Below, one piece after another: positions 1-11,896 of a stretch of DNA of 64,000 bases. The number at the start of each line of letters is the position of its first letter. Positions within the stretch are counted from its first letter, which is position 1. Under the pieces are notes generated by a model that was given only the letters and a program-made list of their open reading frames with translations, was not told the DNA's origin and did not search any database. The position numbers were made by a program, and so were the translations under genes. This stretch comes from Proteles cristata cristata (lineage: Eukaryota > Chordata > Mammalia > Carnivora > Hyaenidae): contig JAESUZ010003370.1 of NCBI GenBank assembly GCA_017311185.1, forward strand, positions 1-64,000. The letters run 5' to 3'.

Positions 1-302
1 CTTTTTTTTTTTTTTTTAAGTAGTTTATTGTCAAGTTGGTTTCCATATGACACCCAGTGCTCATCCCCACAAGTGCCCTCCTCCATGCCCATCTCCCCCC
101 TTCCCCTCCCCATCAGCCCTCAGTTTGTTCTCGACATTCAAGCAAGAGTCTTTCATGGTTTGCCTCTCTCCCTTTCCCCCACCATTTCTCCCCTTCTTCT
201 CCCCCATGGTCCTCCGTTAAGTTCCTCCTAATCCTCCTATATGTGCAAACATATGATATTTGTCCTTTTTTGCCTGACTTATTTCGCTCAGCATAACACC
301 CT
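1..302 (-). mobile_element. L1 3' end, 5'-truncated, carnivore type
   Basis: A T-run at the left edge is the complement of a poly(A) tail. It is followed by L1 3' UTR antisense sequence and the last few tens of codons of the reverse transcriptase ORF2. The same sequence recurs at 914-1209 and in 31410-31862. The copy stops at cataacaccctc, after which old L1 begins. Its left target-site duplicate lies outside the window. Confidence 0.8.
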
Positions 303-913
303 CTGAGAGTTATTTTTTAATCATGAAAGTATGTTGGATATTGTCAATGACTTTTCTGCGTCAATTGAGATGTTCATATTGGGTTTTTCTTTCATTGCAT
401 CAATGTGATATATTACATTTATTGACTTATGTTATATCACCTTTGCATTTCTGGCATAATCCCACTGGTCACAGAATATAATCCTTTCAATGTGCTGTTG
501 GACTCAGTTTGCTAATTTTTTTGAGGCTTTTGCATTTCTATTCATAAAGGATATTGGTCTGAAATTTTCTTTCCTTAAGATGTCTTTATCTAGCTTTGGA
601 ATCAGGATAATGCTGGTCTCATAGAATGAGTTAAGAAGTGCTCCTTCATCTTTATTTGAAAAGTTTGAGAAGAATTAGATGAATTCTTCTTTAAATATTA
701 GTGGAATTCACTAGTGACTGCATCTTGTCCGGGACTTTTCTTTGTGGGAAGGTTTTTGATTACTGATTCAATCTCCACATTTTATAGGTCTGTTGAGATA
801 TTCTATTCTTTTTAGGTCAGTTTAGGTCATTTGTGTTTCTGTTTATCTATAATATCCGATTTGTTGTTATACAATTGCTCATAGAATTCTTTTATGATCC
901 TTTTTCTTTTTCT

Positions 914-1209
914 TTTTCTTTTTTTTTACAAATAGTTTATTGTCAAATTAGTTTCCACATAACACCCAGTGCTCATCCCCACAAGTGCCCCTCTCTGTGC
1001 CCACCCCCCTCCCCCCCACATCCATCAGTCCTCAGTTTTTGTCAGCATTCAAGAGTCTCTCATGGTTTGCCTCTCTCCCTTCCCCCCACCATTTCCCCCC
1101 TTCTTCTCCCCCTTGTTCCTCCGTTAATTTCCTCCTAATCCTCCTATACGTGCAAACATGTGATATTTGTCCTTCTCTGCCTGACTTATTTCGCTCAGCA
1201 TAACACCCT
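914..1209 (-). mobile_element. L1 3' end nested in older L1
   Basis: Close relative of the copy at 1-302, starting with a T-rich tail and stopping at the same motif, cataacaccctc. The flanks cctttttctttttc (from 899) and cctttttatttttc (from 1210) look like an imperfect target-site duplication. The host L1 continues uninterrupted across it. Confidence 0.75.
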
Positions 1210-1508
1210 CCTTTTTATTTTTCTATGGTCAGTTTAATGTCCCCATTTTCATTTCCAGTTTTAGTTATTTGCATCTTCTCTCTCTAATCCTTTGCCAGTC
1301 TAGCTAAAGTTTGTCAATGTTGTTGGTCTTTTCAAAGAACCAACTTTTGGTTTTGGGTTCACAGATTGCCTCTATTTTTTTTGGTATTTTCTATTTTATT
1401 TACCTTTGCTATTAATGTTATTATTTCCTTCCTCTTATTATTTTTAAGTTTAATTCACTGTTTCTACCCCATCCCCATGTCCTCAGGGTATAAATTAGGT
1501 TATTTTTA

Positions 1509-1630
1509 TGAGATCTTTCTTTCAAAAAAATTTCATTTTCAAGTAATCTCCACCCTGAACGTGGGGTTCAAACTCATAACCCCAAGATCAAGAGTTCTAT
1601 GCTCTCCCAACTGAGTGAGCCGGGCACCCC
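1509..1630 (-). mobile_element. Older Can-SINE, short form
   Basis: Complement of a tRNA-derived head at 1558-1630: cgtggggttcaaactca is the B-box side, and the element ends ctgagtgagccgggcacccc. It has no long CT tract, which suggests an older carnivore-wide subfamily than most copies here. It lies inside the old L1. Confidence 0.65.
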
Positions 1631-2214
1631 AGATATTTCTTATTTTTAAATTTTTTTAACAGCTATAAATTTCCCACTGAGCCCTGTGTTTAATGCATCC
1701 CATAAGTTTGGGTATATTTTGTTTTCATTTCACTTGCCTCTAATTATCTAATTTCCTTTGGGATTTCTTTGACCCGTTGGTCATATCAGAATGTTTTGTT
1801 TGATTTCCACATATTTGTGAATTTTCCAGTCTTCCTCTAATTGATTTCTAGCTTCATTTCATTGTTGTTGAAGATACTTTAGATGATTTCAACATTTTAA
1901 CATTTATTGATACTTGTTAGTGTCATAGTTTATCCTGGAGAATATTCCATGTGTACTTGAGAAGAACATGTATTCTTTTGTTAGCGGGTGGAGTGTTCCG
2001 TGTATTAGCTAGTTTATAGAGGTTGGGTCTCACTTGTTCATAGTGTTGTTCAAGCCTCTGTATCCTTATTCATCTTTCATCTAACACTCTATCTGTTACC
2101 GAAGGTGGAATATGGAAGTCTCCAAATATAATTGTGGAGCTGTCTCTGTATCCCCTCAATTCTGTCAATACCAAGGATCTCTGGAATCCACCCTTACCAC
2201 CAACCTTGCTTCTG

Positions 2215-2802
2215 CTCCACTGCACTGGCATCTATCTGGCCTCAGCCTTACTCTGATGAAATGTGTTCTCCACACGGCAGCCAAAGTGGTCTTTTTGAAA
2301 TCAAAACCTCATCCCAACACTTCCCAGCCTAAAACCATTTCCCCTAGCTCTCCATTGTACTCGGAAGGAATTCAAAATCTTTTAGCATCCTTTCAAAGCC
2401 CACCATGACCTGGTTTTGCTTCCTGTCTCTAGTTTTGTCTTCTTGCCAACCTGCCTTCTTACTTCCGGTTCCAGATGCTTCCAGCTGAACCGATCCTGCT
2501 CCAACCTTCTGAACTTTGCTTTAAATGTTTTATGCTACCTACAACTGCTCCTTTTTCTGCACCTTCACCTCTTCACATAGAGAATTCCTATCGATCACTT
2601 AAGTGTCAGTCAGGCTATCAAAGTCTCCAGGACACATATTCTGACTTCCTTATACAACATCAGGTGACCTTTCCCTTTTTTTCAGAATCCCATCCGTGTG
2701 CTTTGATACTTATCATAGCACTTAATAGCTCATATGGGAATTACTTTTGGGCTTGTTGGTCTACACCACTAGAGCTGCCAGCATTGTGCCTGGCACATAA
2801 TA
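2215..2802 (+). mobile_element. L2 LINE, 3' region
   Basis: Matches the remembered L2 3' region in order: the cacacggcagccaaagtg block (2270s), the caaagcccaccatgacctgg block (near 2400) and the terminal gtgcctggcacataataa (2786-2803). L2 predates the placental radiation, so heavy divergence is expected. Open frames on this stretch are incidental. Confidence 0.7.
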
Positions 2803-3311
2803 ACTCTGTCGGAAGAGCCAAGCCACAACTGGTCATGAATATCTTTGCATGTTCTTATTGGTTATGTCAAGAATACAAGACCTTGGCCACATTTACCTGG
2901 GCCACTTACAGTGAGTAATTCTGAGAGATGAGGTAGTATCTACTTCCAGATAAAGAGTAGGTCTCCTTCCACTTACTGTAATAGTGATGACTCTCCTAAG
3001 CTCTGTGTGCTCCTGTTTGGTAACACAATTCACAGCACGTACAGGCATCCATTATGGTCCCTTTGTGTTGGCCCTGCGGGTTTGGGGGCGGGAGGTATAG
3101 GAAACCCACGCACACCTGCTGCTTTAGCCATCGATAGTGAAGTCCGTTGTCTCTTATCCGGGAATCTCATGTCTTCTGTTAGCATCCAAAAAATGCCAAC
3201 AGGCTAACTTACAAGCTTGCAAGTAGGATACAATCCTAGCCTCTTCACTGACCTTGACAACATGAAGAGATAGTTATTAGACTTCAGAACAAAAGCTGGA
3301 ATTGACAACTA
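2803..3311. other. Unique sequence, no gene seen
   Basis: About 500 bases with no recognised repeat, RNA gene or credible exon. The short open frame at 3007-3207 has no recognisable domain. Confidence 0.5.
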
Positions 3312-3716
3312 TATTAGTTTGCTAGGGCTGTCATAGCAAAGCTTTGCGTGCTGAGGGGCTTATACAACAGAAATTTATCTTCTGGAAGCTAGTTATCTGA
3401 GATGAAGGCGTTGGAAAGTTTGAATTCTCCTTAGGCTTTGAGGGACGACACATTCCAGGCCTCCCTCCTTGGCTTGCAGGGGGCCATCTTCTCCCTGTGT
3501 CCTCACATCAACCTTCCTCCGTGCACTCTGTGTCCAAATCTCTTCTTATAAGGACATCAATTATAGTGGAATAGGGCCCACCTTAATGACCTCATTATAA
3601 CTTCATCACCTCTGGAAAGACCCTATCTCCAAATATGGTCACATTCTGAGGTACTGGGGGGTTAGGACACTGACACATGAATTTGGGGAGGAACACAGTC
3701 CTGCCCATAACAGCAC
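3312..3716 (-). mobile_element. MaLR-type LTR (MLT1/MST group)
   Basis: Antisense solo LTR of the ERVL-MaLR group. It opens ttagtttgctagggctgtca, passes through acaacagaaatttatcttct and the ataagggacat-like and tagggcccaccttaatgacc blocks, and ends near gtcctgcccataacagcacc. There are no internal retroviral genes. It is a non-coding relic. Confidence 0.75.
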
Positions 3717-4475
3717 CATAAACAAAAGCAGAATACAAACGTTCGTCAGGTTTTATAGTGTAACCCCTCCACCTTTTTTTTTCTTGTATGTAACGAATGA
3801 TCAACAAAAAACATAATTACAAAATGAAACTTCAAGATGTCAAAGCTATTTTGGAAAGAGGCAAATTTGATTTTTCCGTAGGGCTTTCAAAAATTGTTAA
3901 ATCCTTGAAACTTGGCACCTCCCTCAAGCGGTCACCCTAATAAATCCTTTTGACCATCTGAAACTGTATTTTGGAGCCGAGGTATTTCTGAAGTGACATT
4001 AAAGCAATTATTTATTATACATATAGCTTAAAAATGTCTCTGAAATTAAAACATAGGAATAAAGAGCACTCTGTATTGGTAGATGTTTGTCTAACCAAGA
4101 GAAACATTTAAACATTACAAGTGCTCACGACAGAACGACAGTCTATATTGACCTGGGATTTTTGCTTTTCGCTTGTACTGTCTCATTTCTTGTTTCATTT
4201 ATTATATGGAATTCAACATCAGCTTTTGGTGTGGAATAGAGTTTTCAAGTGAGTGAGCTTTGAGGAGTGCAATTAAAGGATACAACAGCTAAAATAACTC
4301 AGAATTTTTGTTTCCTAAGTACAAACAGGACATTTGGAGTAGAGAAAATATTTCTATTCCATAGAAATCGTCTTTTGGGAAGCCTTTTAATCCCAAAAGC
4401 ATTCGGTTAGTTTGTTTGTTTACCAAAAAATGGGGTTTTTATCTCTGAGGAAATCTTAGAGTAGAACCACAGTCC
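3717..4475. other. Unique AT-rich sequence
   Basis: About 750 bases in which I see no repeat family, RNA gene or exon. Confidence 0.5.
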
Positions 4476-4694
4476 TTTTAAAAAATTTTTAAAATGTTTA
4501 TTTACTTTTGAAAGAGAGAGACAGAATGTAAGCGAGAAAGGAGCAGAGAGAGAGGGAGACACAGAATCCGAAGCAGGCTCCAGAGTCTGAACTGTCAGCA
4601 CAGAGCCCGACGTGGGGCTCGAACCCACAAACTGTGAGGTCATGACCTGAGCTGAAATCAGATGCTTAACCAACTGAGCCACCCAGGCACCCCT
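4476..4694 (-). mobile_element. Felid Can-SINE, full length
   Basis: Reads A/T-rich tail, GA-rich tract (complement of the CT tract), ctgtcagcacagagcccgac, complement of the B box at gggctcgaacccac, then the head ending gccacccaggcacccc. No clean target-site duplication. Confidence 0.9.
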
Positions 4695-4699
4695 GAAAG

Positions 4700-5110
4700 G
4701 ATTTTTTTGAGGTAACATGGACTACTTCACACAGAACAAACTTCACTTATTTAAATGGTACAGTTTGAAACATTTTGATAGTTGACGCATCTGTGAGACC
4801 ATCACTGCTTTCAAGTCAATAAACACGTACACCAGCCCCAAAAGTTCTCTGTGCCCCTATCTACCCTCACCCCATATCCAGCGAGAAATACCAGTCTCCT
4901 CTCTGTTGCTGCAAATTCGTTCTTATTTTCTAAAATTTATGTAAAGAAAACCACACAACTTTCTGGCTTCTTTCGTCGGTATCCTCATTTTGAGATCTAT
5001 GCATGTTGTGTATATAATAGTCCCTCTGCCTTGTGTGTTAAGCCATTCACTGTCTGGCGGGCATGTGGGTCTTTTCCTGCTTTGGGTTATTATCAACATT
5101 CTTAGGTAGG
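4700..5110 (-). mobile_element. L1M 3' end / 3' UTR
   Basis: Antisense L1M pattern: aaatggtacagtttgaaaca, then gaccatcactgctttcaa, then the L1-type segment tctggcttctttc and gggttattatcaacattctt. Degraded and non-coding. Confidence 0.6.
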
Positions 5111-5375
5111 CTTCTGTGTGGATGGGAAGATGTTGGTAAGGGTGATGGGGAAGGTAGAGAGATTGGGATTTTATATGTTCCTTTGTTCACTAAACATTTT
5201 AGAAAGAGGATGTCTGAGCCAAGGGCACCCCTGAGTGGAGTCTGAGGCATGCACTTACCTGAAGATACTTTGAGGAGTAATCTGTGCAGCAGGGGTGAGG
5301 TATACAGGAAAGAAGGTAAAGTCAACACAAGGTGCTTTTTTTGAGGTTGCCACTTAAAGCAAGGAAACTTGATTC

Positions 5376-5587
5376 TTTTTTTTATGTTTGTTTATTTTTG
5401 AGAGAGAATGAGAGAGAGAGAGAGAGCACGAGCTGGGGAGGGGTAGAGAACAGGAAACAGAGGATCTGAAGCAGGCTCTATGTTGACTGCAGAGAGCCCA
5501 ATGTGGGGCTCAAACTCAGGAACCATGAGATTGTGACTCTGAGCTGCAGTCAAACGCTTCACCAATTGAGTCCTCCAGGAACCCCTG
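5376..5587 (-). mobile_element. Felid Can-SINE, full length
   Basis: Flanked by gaaacttgattc (5364-5375) and gaagcttgattc (5588-5599), a 12-base target-site duplication with one mismatch. The head has decayed (cctccaggaacccc), so it is not among the youngest copies. Confidence 0.9.
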
Positions 5588-5599
5588 GAAGCTTGATTC

Positions 5600-6424
5600 C
5601 TAACGGACACCTCATGAAGCCAGAAGTCTCCACCTGAAGGGCAGGGGTGGGAATGTCTACCCACCAGCTACTACTTCTTACTGTTCTAGGGTTTTCCCTG
5701 GAGGAATTACTCCATGTTTCTGCACCGTGCCTGTGCAAGAGCCTAGCAAACACTGCTCAACTCTGTAGTTATGAAATAGAGAAGTGAGAAAAAAAAAATG
5801 AGCATCTGGCTCATTATGCATGGCATATGGTGTGAGTACATTGGGCACCCTCCGAAAAGCATCATAAATCCAAAAGTACTATTTTACTTATATCCTGAAA
5901 ACTGCAAAAATACCTCATCCATCCTAAGCATATGGGCAATATAGAAAGATTTAGAATGGAAATGAAATGTTACACTGCAGAAGAGCAATGTGTAAACTGA
6001 TCCCATCATCTTCCCGCCTGGGAACTTCTACGTGCTGTGCCCTCCAAGCCTGTCATCTACGCTCTCTGTGTGGTTTCTCCTGTATCTTGGGTGAAAACTT
6101 ACTCCTGGTGGTGGACTTGGGGAAGATTTAATTGGCGATGCTTATGGAGAAGAACTTGTTAAGCTACGTTGTATTTAGAGCAATGAAGGAATTCAATTAC
6201 CCTGTCGGTACCACGCTTTTACATTTTTCTAGTTGACACACAGAAAAACAAAATCACACCCTCAAGAAAAATGAGGTTAAGTTTGACCTTATAAGCTTTT
6301 TAAACTAAAAATGAAATTCAGGTAAAAATCCAAAATATTATCAAACAAAACGCGGAAAGTAGCAAAATCAGAAGGAAACTCAGGTCGATGATCGAAAATC
6401 ACGAGATAATTATGTCAGTTTCCT
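5600..6424. other. Unique sequence, no gene seen
   Basis: About 820 bases. The A-rich part near 6240-6420 may be very old L1 but is too degraded to call. Confidence 0.45.
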
Positions 6425-6898
6425 GGAGTTCCCATAAAGAATCACCACGGACAGGGTGGCTTAGACAACACAGATTTATCGTCCCACAATTTAGGAGGCC
6501 AGAAGTCTGAAATCAAGGTGTGGGCAGGGCTGTGCTCCCTCGGGAGGCTACCAAGGCGGGTCCTTCCTGCCTCTTCCAGCTCCTGGTGGCTATAGGAGGC
6601 CCTCCGCGTCCCTGACGTGTGGCCACATCCCTTCAATGTCTTCCTCCATCTCCTCCATCTTTACGCTGCCTTCTCTTCTGGGTCTGCGTGTTCCTCTCCC
6701 GTCTGAAACCAGCCTCTGCCTTTCTCTTAGGACACTTCTGCTGGGTGTCGGGTCCACACAGATGACCCAGGATGAGCTTCTCATCTCAGCGTGCTCAATT
6801 ATACCTGCAAAGACTCTTTTTCCAAAGAAAGCGACATTCACGGGTTCTGGGGATTAAGATATAAACATATCTTTTTGGAGTCACCGTTCAACCCAGTA
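6425..6898 (-). mobile_element. MaLR-type LTR
   Basis: Antisense LTR. It opens with a gttcccataaagaatcacc block followed by acagggtggcttagacaaca, and near its other end has tacctgcaaagactcttttt, then the gggttctggggattaaga and caacccagtaca blocks. Short open frames on it are incidental. Confidence 0.7.
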
Positions 6899-7047
6899 CA
6901 GTAATTGTTTGAAAAAAGTAATAAAATAGACATATCCTGGACAAGCCTGATCGGGGGGGGTCGAGGGGGACAACAAAAGCCCAACAGGGTAGGAAGAGGG
7001 TGTCATTATAGGTTATAGATACAGAGGAGATTTTAAATTACAGGACA

Positions 7048-7303
7048 GGGGCACCTGGGTGGCTCAGTTGGTTAAGTGTCTGACTCTTCATTTCGGCTCA
7101 GGTCATCATGATCTCATGGTTTGTGAGTTCAGGACCCACACTGGACTCTGCACTGGCAGTGTGGACCCTGCGTAGAATTCTCTCTCTCTCTCTCTCTCTC
7201 TCTCCCCCTCCCTCCCCTGCACTCTCTCTCTCTCTCTCTGTCTCTTAAAAATGAATAAATAAATTTTTAAAAAGATTCTCTTTAAAATAAAATAAAAGAA
7301 CAG
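7048..7303 (+). mobile_element. Felid Can-SINE, full length
   Basis: Head ggggcacctgggtggctcag, long (CT)n at about 7178-7240, and A-rich tail. A short repeated acagga on both sides is the only hint of a duplication. Confidence 0.9.
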
Positions 7304-7552
7304 GATAACAAAATGTACAGCGTTGTACCAATTCATTTAAAAACTTAAAGAATACTGACAATTTTCTAAAATGTTCAAGTTTGCCAAGTGTAGCTCAAAA
7401 AGGTTTAGTATAACGAAATAGATCACCAATCAAAAGGACACTTGAAATGGACTTTCTAGAATAGATATGCAGATGGTTTCATAGCTAAGTTCTACCAGAC
7501 CTTCAAGGAAGAAAAATTCTATCCTCTGTCTCCAACACACATACAAAAGATT

Positions 7553-7937
7553 GTGTTCGTTTTCTTGAGCTGCCATCACAAAATAGCACAGGTGCCCTGA
7601 CTTAAAACCCAGAAGTGTTTATTTTGTCCTCATTCTAGAGGTGAGAAGTCCAAGGTCAAGGCTCCAAAAAGAGCTCTGTTTCTAGTGAGACCTGGCTTTC
7701 CTCTTCTTTTTTTGTCTTCACTTGGCTTTTTCTCTCTGAGTGCATGCAAAAAACTGGGAGAGAAAGTTCTAGTGCCTCTTCCTCTTCCTAAAAGGACACC
7801 AGTCCTGTCCCACTAGAAACGGCCCCCTGAGACCTCATGTAAGCCCAGTTACCTCCTTAAAGGCCATACGTCTAGAGACAGTCACATGGGGGGTGGCCTT
7901 CAACATATAAAGTTGGGGGTGGGACACTGTTCACTTT
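7553..7937 (-). mobile_element. MaLR-type LTR
   Basis: Antisense LTR pattern: cttgagctgccatcacaaaa, then tctagaggtgagaagtccaa, aaaaggacaccagtcctgtc and acctccttaaaggccatac. It sits inside the old L1 and is abutted by a SINE. Confidence 0.65.
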
Positions 7938-8147
7938 TTTGTTACGTTTATTTTTGAGAGAGAGACACACACAGAGCGTGAGCGCGGAAGGGGCAGAGAA
8001 AGAGGGAGACACAGTATCTGAAGTAGGTTCCAGGCTCTGAGCCGTCAGCACAGAGCCTGACACGGGGCTCGAACACACAAAGTGTGAGATCATGACATGA
8101 GCCAAAGTCGGACGCCCAACCAAGCGAGCCACACAGGCAATCCCCCA
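7938..8147 (-). mobile_element. Felid Can-SINE, full length
   Basis: Flanked by gttcacttt (7929-7937 and 8148-8156), a 9-base exact duplication. The head is decayed (cacacaggcaatccccc). Confidence 0.9.
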
Positions 8148-9089
8148 GTTCACTTTCTAACAAAGATAAAAAGGTAAATAAGTGAGTTTATGACAGCAAT
8201 ATAAATCTGATATCAAACCAGGAAAAGAACATCAGAAATAAAATTTTATAAATCAATGCCACTTGGGAAGTCCTTAGAATATTAAAATAAGGAATTAACA
8301 CAAGGAATGGGGAATGTTTCAAAACTAGAAAAGTGCAAAGCCAAAATCTGTATTATCTTCAATCTGACAGTAACGGTGAAAGAATAGGTGTGCTTTGGAA
8401 AATTGGTTGTAGCAAGAAACAGCATAAGCCTGCGATGGGTGGTAAGGGCTGGCAGCAAACATCGGCAGTGCTCTGACGAAAGTCAGACAAAAACTGGCCT
8501 GGTCCTACGTCCTTCAGCGTTCTGCTGGAGATTGGAGCCGATGCAATACCAACAAACGGAGCTCTGAGCATCGGCAAGGAAGGCGTAATATGATGTTTCA
8601 GATGATGTGATTTCTATCTAGGAAAAGGAGCACCGACAGATAAACTATTAGTTTCAATAAGTTACTTCAAGCAGATTGTCAGACACAAGATAAATACAAT
8701 CAATAACATTACTGCCTAGATGGCAATACTCCAGGACAGAGCCATAAAAGAAAAAAATGATCAACGATAGCAGAAAAGTTTTAATATCTGCAAGAATTAA
8801 CCTAACACAGTAAGCATAAGATCTACACAGAGAAATCGGTACAATATTACTGCCTGAGCTAGAAGACAATTTAATAAGTGAGAAAGTTCATTCCCAAAGT
8901 TTATTTCTGAGTGCGATGAGTAACAATCACAATCTCAACCAATTTTTTCATGGAAATTGACTATCTGATTTTAAAATTTATGTGGGATCTCAGATATGCA
9001 CGAACACACAAAATATCGTTAAAAAGAGAGATGGGGATGCTATACAGGTATGAAAATACTACAGTTTGCTGTCCCAGACACTGTTGGTG

Positions 9090-9576
9090 GTCTATCTGAT
9101 ATCCGTTCTCTCTTCTTATTTATTAAGAGCATCCTAAATTTATTTGGAGTGGTAAAATTTTCAACTTCCTGGTCTCCTTTGCTCTTGAAGTGGCCCCTGT
9201 GACATAGTTTTGGTCAATAGGATTTAAGTAAAGTTTGCCGCGTGAGGCCTTGGGGAGAAGTATAGTTTTCCTGACAGAGAGGGACACACTCAGGTTAGAA
9301 ACGGACATAGGTTTTCCTCTGCCTTGTCCCCTCCACCTTTATTCTATCTCTGATATGAAGTTTCTCAGCCGCCTGGCAGCCACGAGGACCAAAACCTCAG
9401 GTGACAAGTGCCAGCACTGGCAGCAATAATGGGTCACGGGCGCCATCTTGGATTTTCCACGTCTGACCTGGCCATCCAAGTCTGGCATTTCATTACGTGA
9501 GAATAACGAACTCCAGTCGAGCCACTGTTATCAGGTTTTTGTAACATGCAGTCAAACGCAATCCTAACTGACACAA
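9090..9576 (+). mobile_element. Degraded LTR-like element
   Basis: A remembered ERVL/MaLR-like order: tggtcaataggatttaagta, cgccatcttggattttccac, gccactgttatcaggttttt, and a terminal caatcctaactgacacaac. The exact family is not resolved. A YY1-like gccatcttgg lies at 9442-9451. Confidence 0.4.
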
Positions 9577-10489
9577 CACGCAGGGAGCTACTGATATTGA
9601 CAGAGGGATAGACGTATCCGTCTACCAAAGAAAATACGAAATCTTAAACGAGACCCATGGAAGTATGGGGTTTTGCGTCGTTTAACTACAGATTGCATGT
9701 CACACTGAGGAGGAAAAAAGAAGGGGCTTGGGAATAAATTGTAGTTAGCTACCCATGAGGAAAAAATTGAGGTATGTACCAGATACAAGTGGAAAAGAAT
9801 AGAGGTTGCGCGTGGGAAGGAGCAATCCTGGCTTGCTCGGGACAGTCCCATCTTGCTCTTTTTGGTGACCTGTGAGTATCAGCAGCTCTCCAGGCCAGGC
9901 TCAGAAGTGGACTGTACGGCCACCCTCACTTGTGAAAGGAGCCTCTGGCGAAGCTGCTACTGAGCACTGCCTGGTCCAGGGCTCGTAGGAAGCTGTGGCG
10001 CCCGGCGCATAACCCCAGATGTGGCTTTTGACTAGTCAGAGACACGAGCTGCTTACTGGCAGGGAGAAGGGCCTCGATATGCCCACTCTCTCGGTAGGGC
10101 GGGGGCTTAGCATCATGAATATCACATCTGCCTCTAGACTAGGGCCCTGCAAGACTGAGGGAGCACGGAGGAAATTTTGAGAAAATACAGAAGCAAAACG
10201 AACTTCCAAGCCAAAATTCTAAAGCACATTAGGAAATCGAATACTGGACCAAATAAAAATTTTGGAAGTAACTTAATCCCTGTGAAATTCCTTTTTTTTT
10301 TTTAAGTAGAATCTTTAAATAATTTTAAAAAGTATGTCAGAATCCTTAAAGATATAAACGAAAGAATAGTATCTATTGAAAAGAAACAAGAGGTGGTAAA
10401 AACACAATGCCAGGAATGAAACAGTTAAGTGTGAGTCTTTACGTTAATTAGAAATCTGGGCAACAAGACGTATAGACCTCTTAAAAAAT
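9577..10489. other. Unique sequence, no gene seen
   Basis: About 900 bases with no recognised element. The A-rich stretch at 10180-10480 may be old LINE sequence but shows no diagnostic motif. Confidence 0.45.
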
Positions 10490-10504
10490 AAGACTTTATT
10501 TTTT

Positions 10505-10718
10505 TATTTAGCAAAATTTTTAACTGTTTGTTTATTTTTGAGAGAGAGACAGAGTGCAAGCAGGGGAGGGGCAGAGAGAGAGGGAGACAGAATCCGAAGC
10601 AAGACCAGGCTCTGAGCTGTCAGCACAGAGCCCAAGGAAGGGTTCAAACCCACAAACTGTAAGGTCATGACCTGAGCCGAAGTCAGACGTTCCACCTACT
10701 GAGCCCCCCAGGCGCCGC
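10505..10718 (-). mobile_element. Felid Can-SINE, full length
   Basis: Flanked by aagactttatttttt (10490-10504) and tagattttatttttt (10719-10733), differing at two positions. It disrupts the edge of an L1M 3' UTR. Confidence 0.9.
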
Positions 10719-10734
10719 TAGATTTTATTTTTTG

Positions 10735-11585
10735 GAGCAGATTGAGGTTTACAGAAAAATGGAGCAGAAAGTACCAGAAGATCTGACACACCTGTTACCT
10801 CTGTCTACCCACACAAACTCCCCTGTCATTAACGTCTTGCATTAGTGCGGTACATCTGCTGCGACGGAGCTAACACCGACACGTGTTAGCTGAAGGAAGA
10901 GAGAGAGGGGAGCCCGGAGGCGGGCTCGAGCTCACCACATGCCGGGCTCCAACTCGGGAACCGGCAGATCGTGATGTGCACTGAAGTCGGTGCTTACCTG
11001 ACTGAGCCACCCAGGTGCCCCTCTTCTCTGGTTTTAATTGAGCATTTTATATAATCCCATTTTCTCTCCTCTCTTAGCCTATCAATTATAGCTCCTAATT
11101 TGTGGCGGTGCCGTACAGTTAACACACATTTAAAACTAAGGCGTCTGTCATTAATTTTGGGAAGTTCTTGGCAATTACTACTTCAAACACGACTTCTGCA
11201 CTGTGCTTTCTTTCTTTTTTTTGTGTTCCAAACACACATTTATCACACCCTTCAATACTTATCCTGAAGTTCTTGGGCACTAATTTTTTTTTATTTCTTC
11301 CTTCCTTTTGCTTTTCAGTTTGTGAAGTTTCGATTAACCTGTCCTCACCGGGCATGACTGTCTTCCCCACGCTAAGTAAGCCCTTCAGAGGGCCTCTCCG
11401 TGCCGGCCTGGTGTGTGTATTTTTATTTATAGCACTGCGTTTTGATCGTTTCTTACAGTTTCATCTCCCTGCTTGCATTATCCACCGGCTCTGGCCTGGT
11501 GTCCGCTTCCCGCCAGAGCCCTTAACATATGAACCACTTACTTCGAAATCCCTGTGTGACCATTTCGACTTCCAGGTCATACCCG
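10735..11585 (-). mobile_element. L1M 3' UTR region, split by a SINE
   Basis: Antisense L1M 3' UTR. It begins gcagattgaggtttacagaa and continues past the SINE at 10899-11021. Further blocks are ctctcctctcttagcctatc (11065-11084), the gggaagttcttggcaattac block (11160s) and tttcatctccctgcttgcat (11459-11478). Degraded; open frames across it are incidental. Confidence 0.6.
10899..11021 (-). mobile_element. Can-SINE, decayed and short
   Basis: Clear head complement (cctgactgagccacccaggtgcccc), preceded by two gggctc-like blocks. The A-rich tail is missing and the GA tract is short. Confidence 0.75.
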
Positions 11586-11896
11586 AGGCTCCTCACACTG
11601 TGTTCTTAACTCCTCTTGGCCTGCCCTTCGAGACGCCCGTAGGCGCCCCGCGCGCGGGACTGTGCGCCAGGAGCGGAGGCCCGTGGCTCGAGTCCGGGAG
11701 TCCGTTAATCCGGGCGAAGGTGAACGGCGCTGAGTGTCCGCTGTGGCAGTTGGTGCCAGAGCGTAAGGTTCCCTGGTGTCCTTGCTTCTGTCTGCCCTCT
11801 CGCGTCGGGCTCCCTAAGTGCCCTTCGTCAGAGAGAATCCACGCCGGCAGCACTTCCCATCGGAGCCCACTCGTATCGCGCTGCTGGCGTGCTGGA
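11586..11896. other. Unique GC-rich sequence
   Basis: About 310 bases, locally CpG-rich around 11625-11720. No exon, RNA gene or repeat family recognised. Confidence 0.45.

Larger units (their letters stand above)
303..2165 (-). mobile_element. Old L1 (L1M) ORF2 fragment
   Basis: Antisense L1 ORF2 reverse-transcriptase sequence. It holds the typical blocks around atgctggtctcatagaatga (near 611-630), the mid-domain segment near 1320-1350, and the upstream block near 1930-2165 ending ctcaattctgtcaatacc. The frame is broken throughout. A younger L1 3' end (914-1209) and a SINE (1509-1630) are nested inside it. Confidence 0.75.
6903..9062 (+). mobile_element. Old L1M ORF2 fragment, heavily interrupted
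   Basis: Sense L1 ORF2 pieces recur in order: agacatatcctggacaagcc (6930s), gcagatggtttcatagctaa (7470s), ataaatctgatatcaaacca (8200s) and gaaattgactatctgatttt (8950s). It is broken by SINEs at 7048-7303 and 7938-8147 and by an LTR at 7553-7937. Some intervening segments (8400-8560) are too divergent to assign with confidence. Confidence 0.55.
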
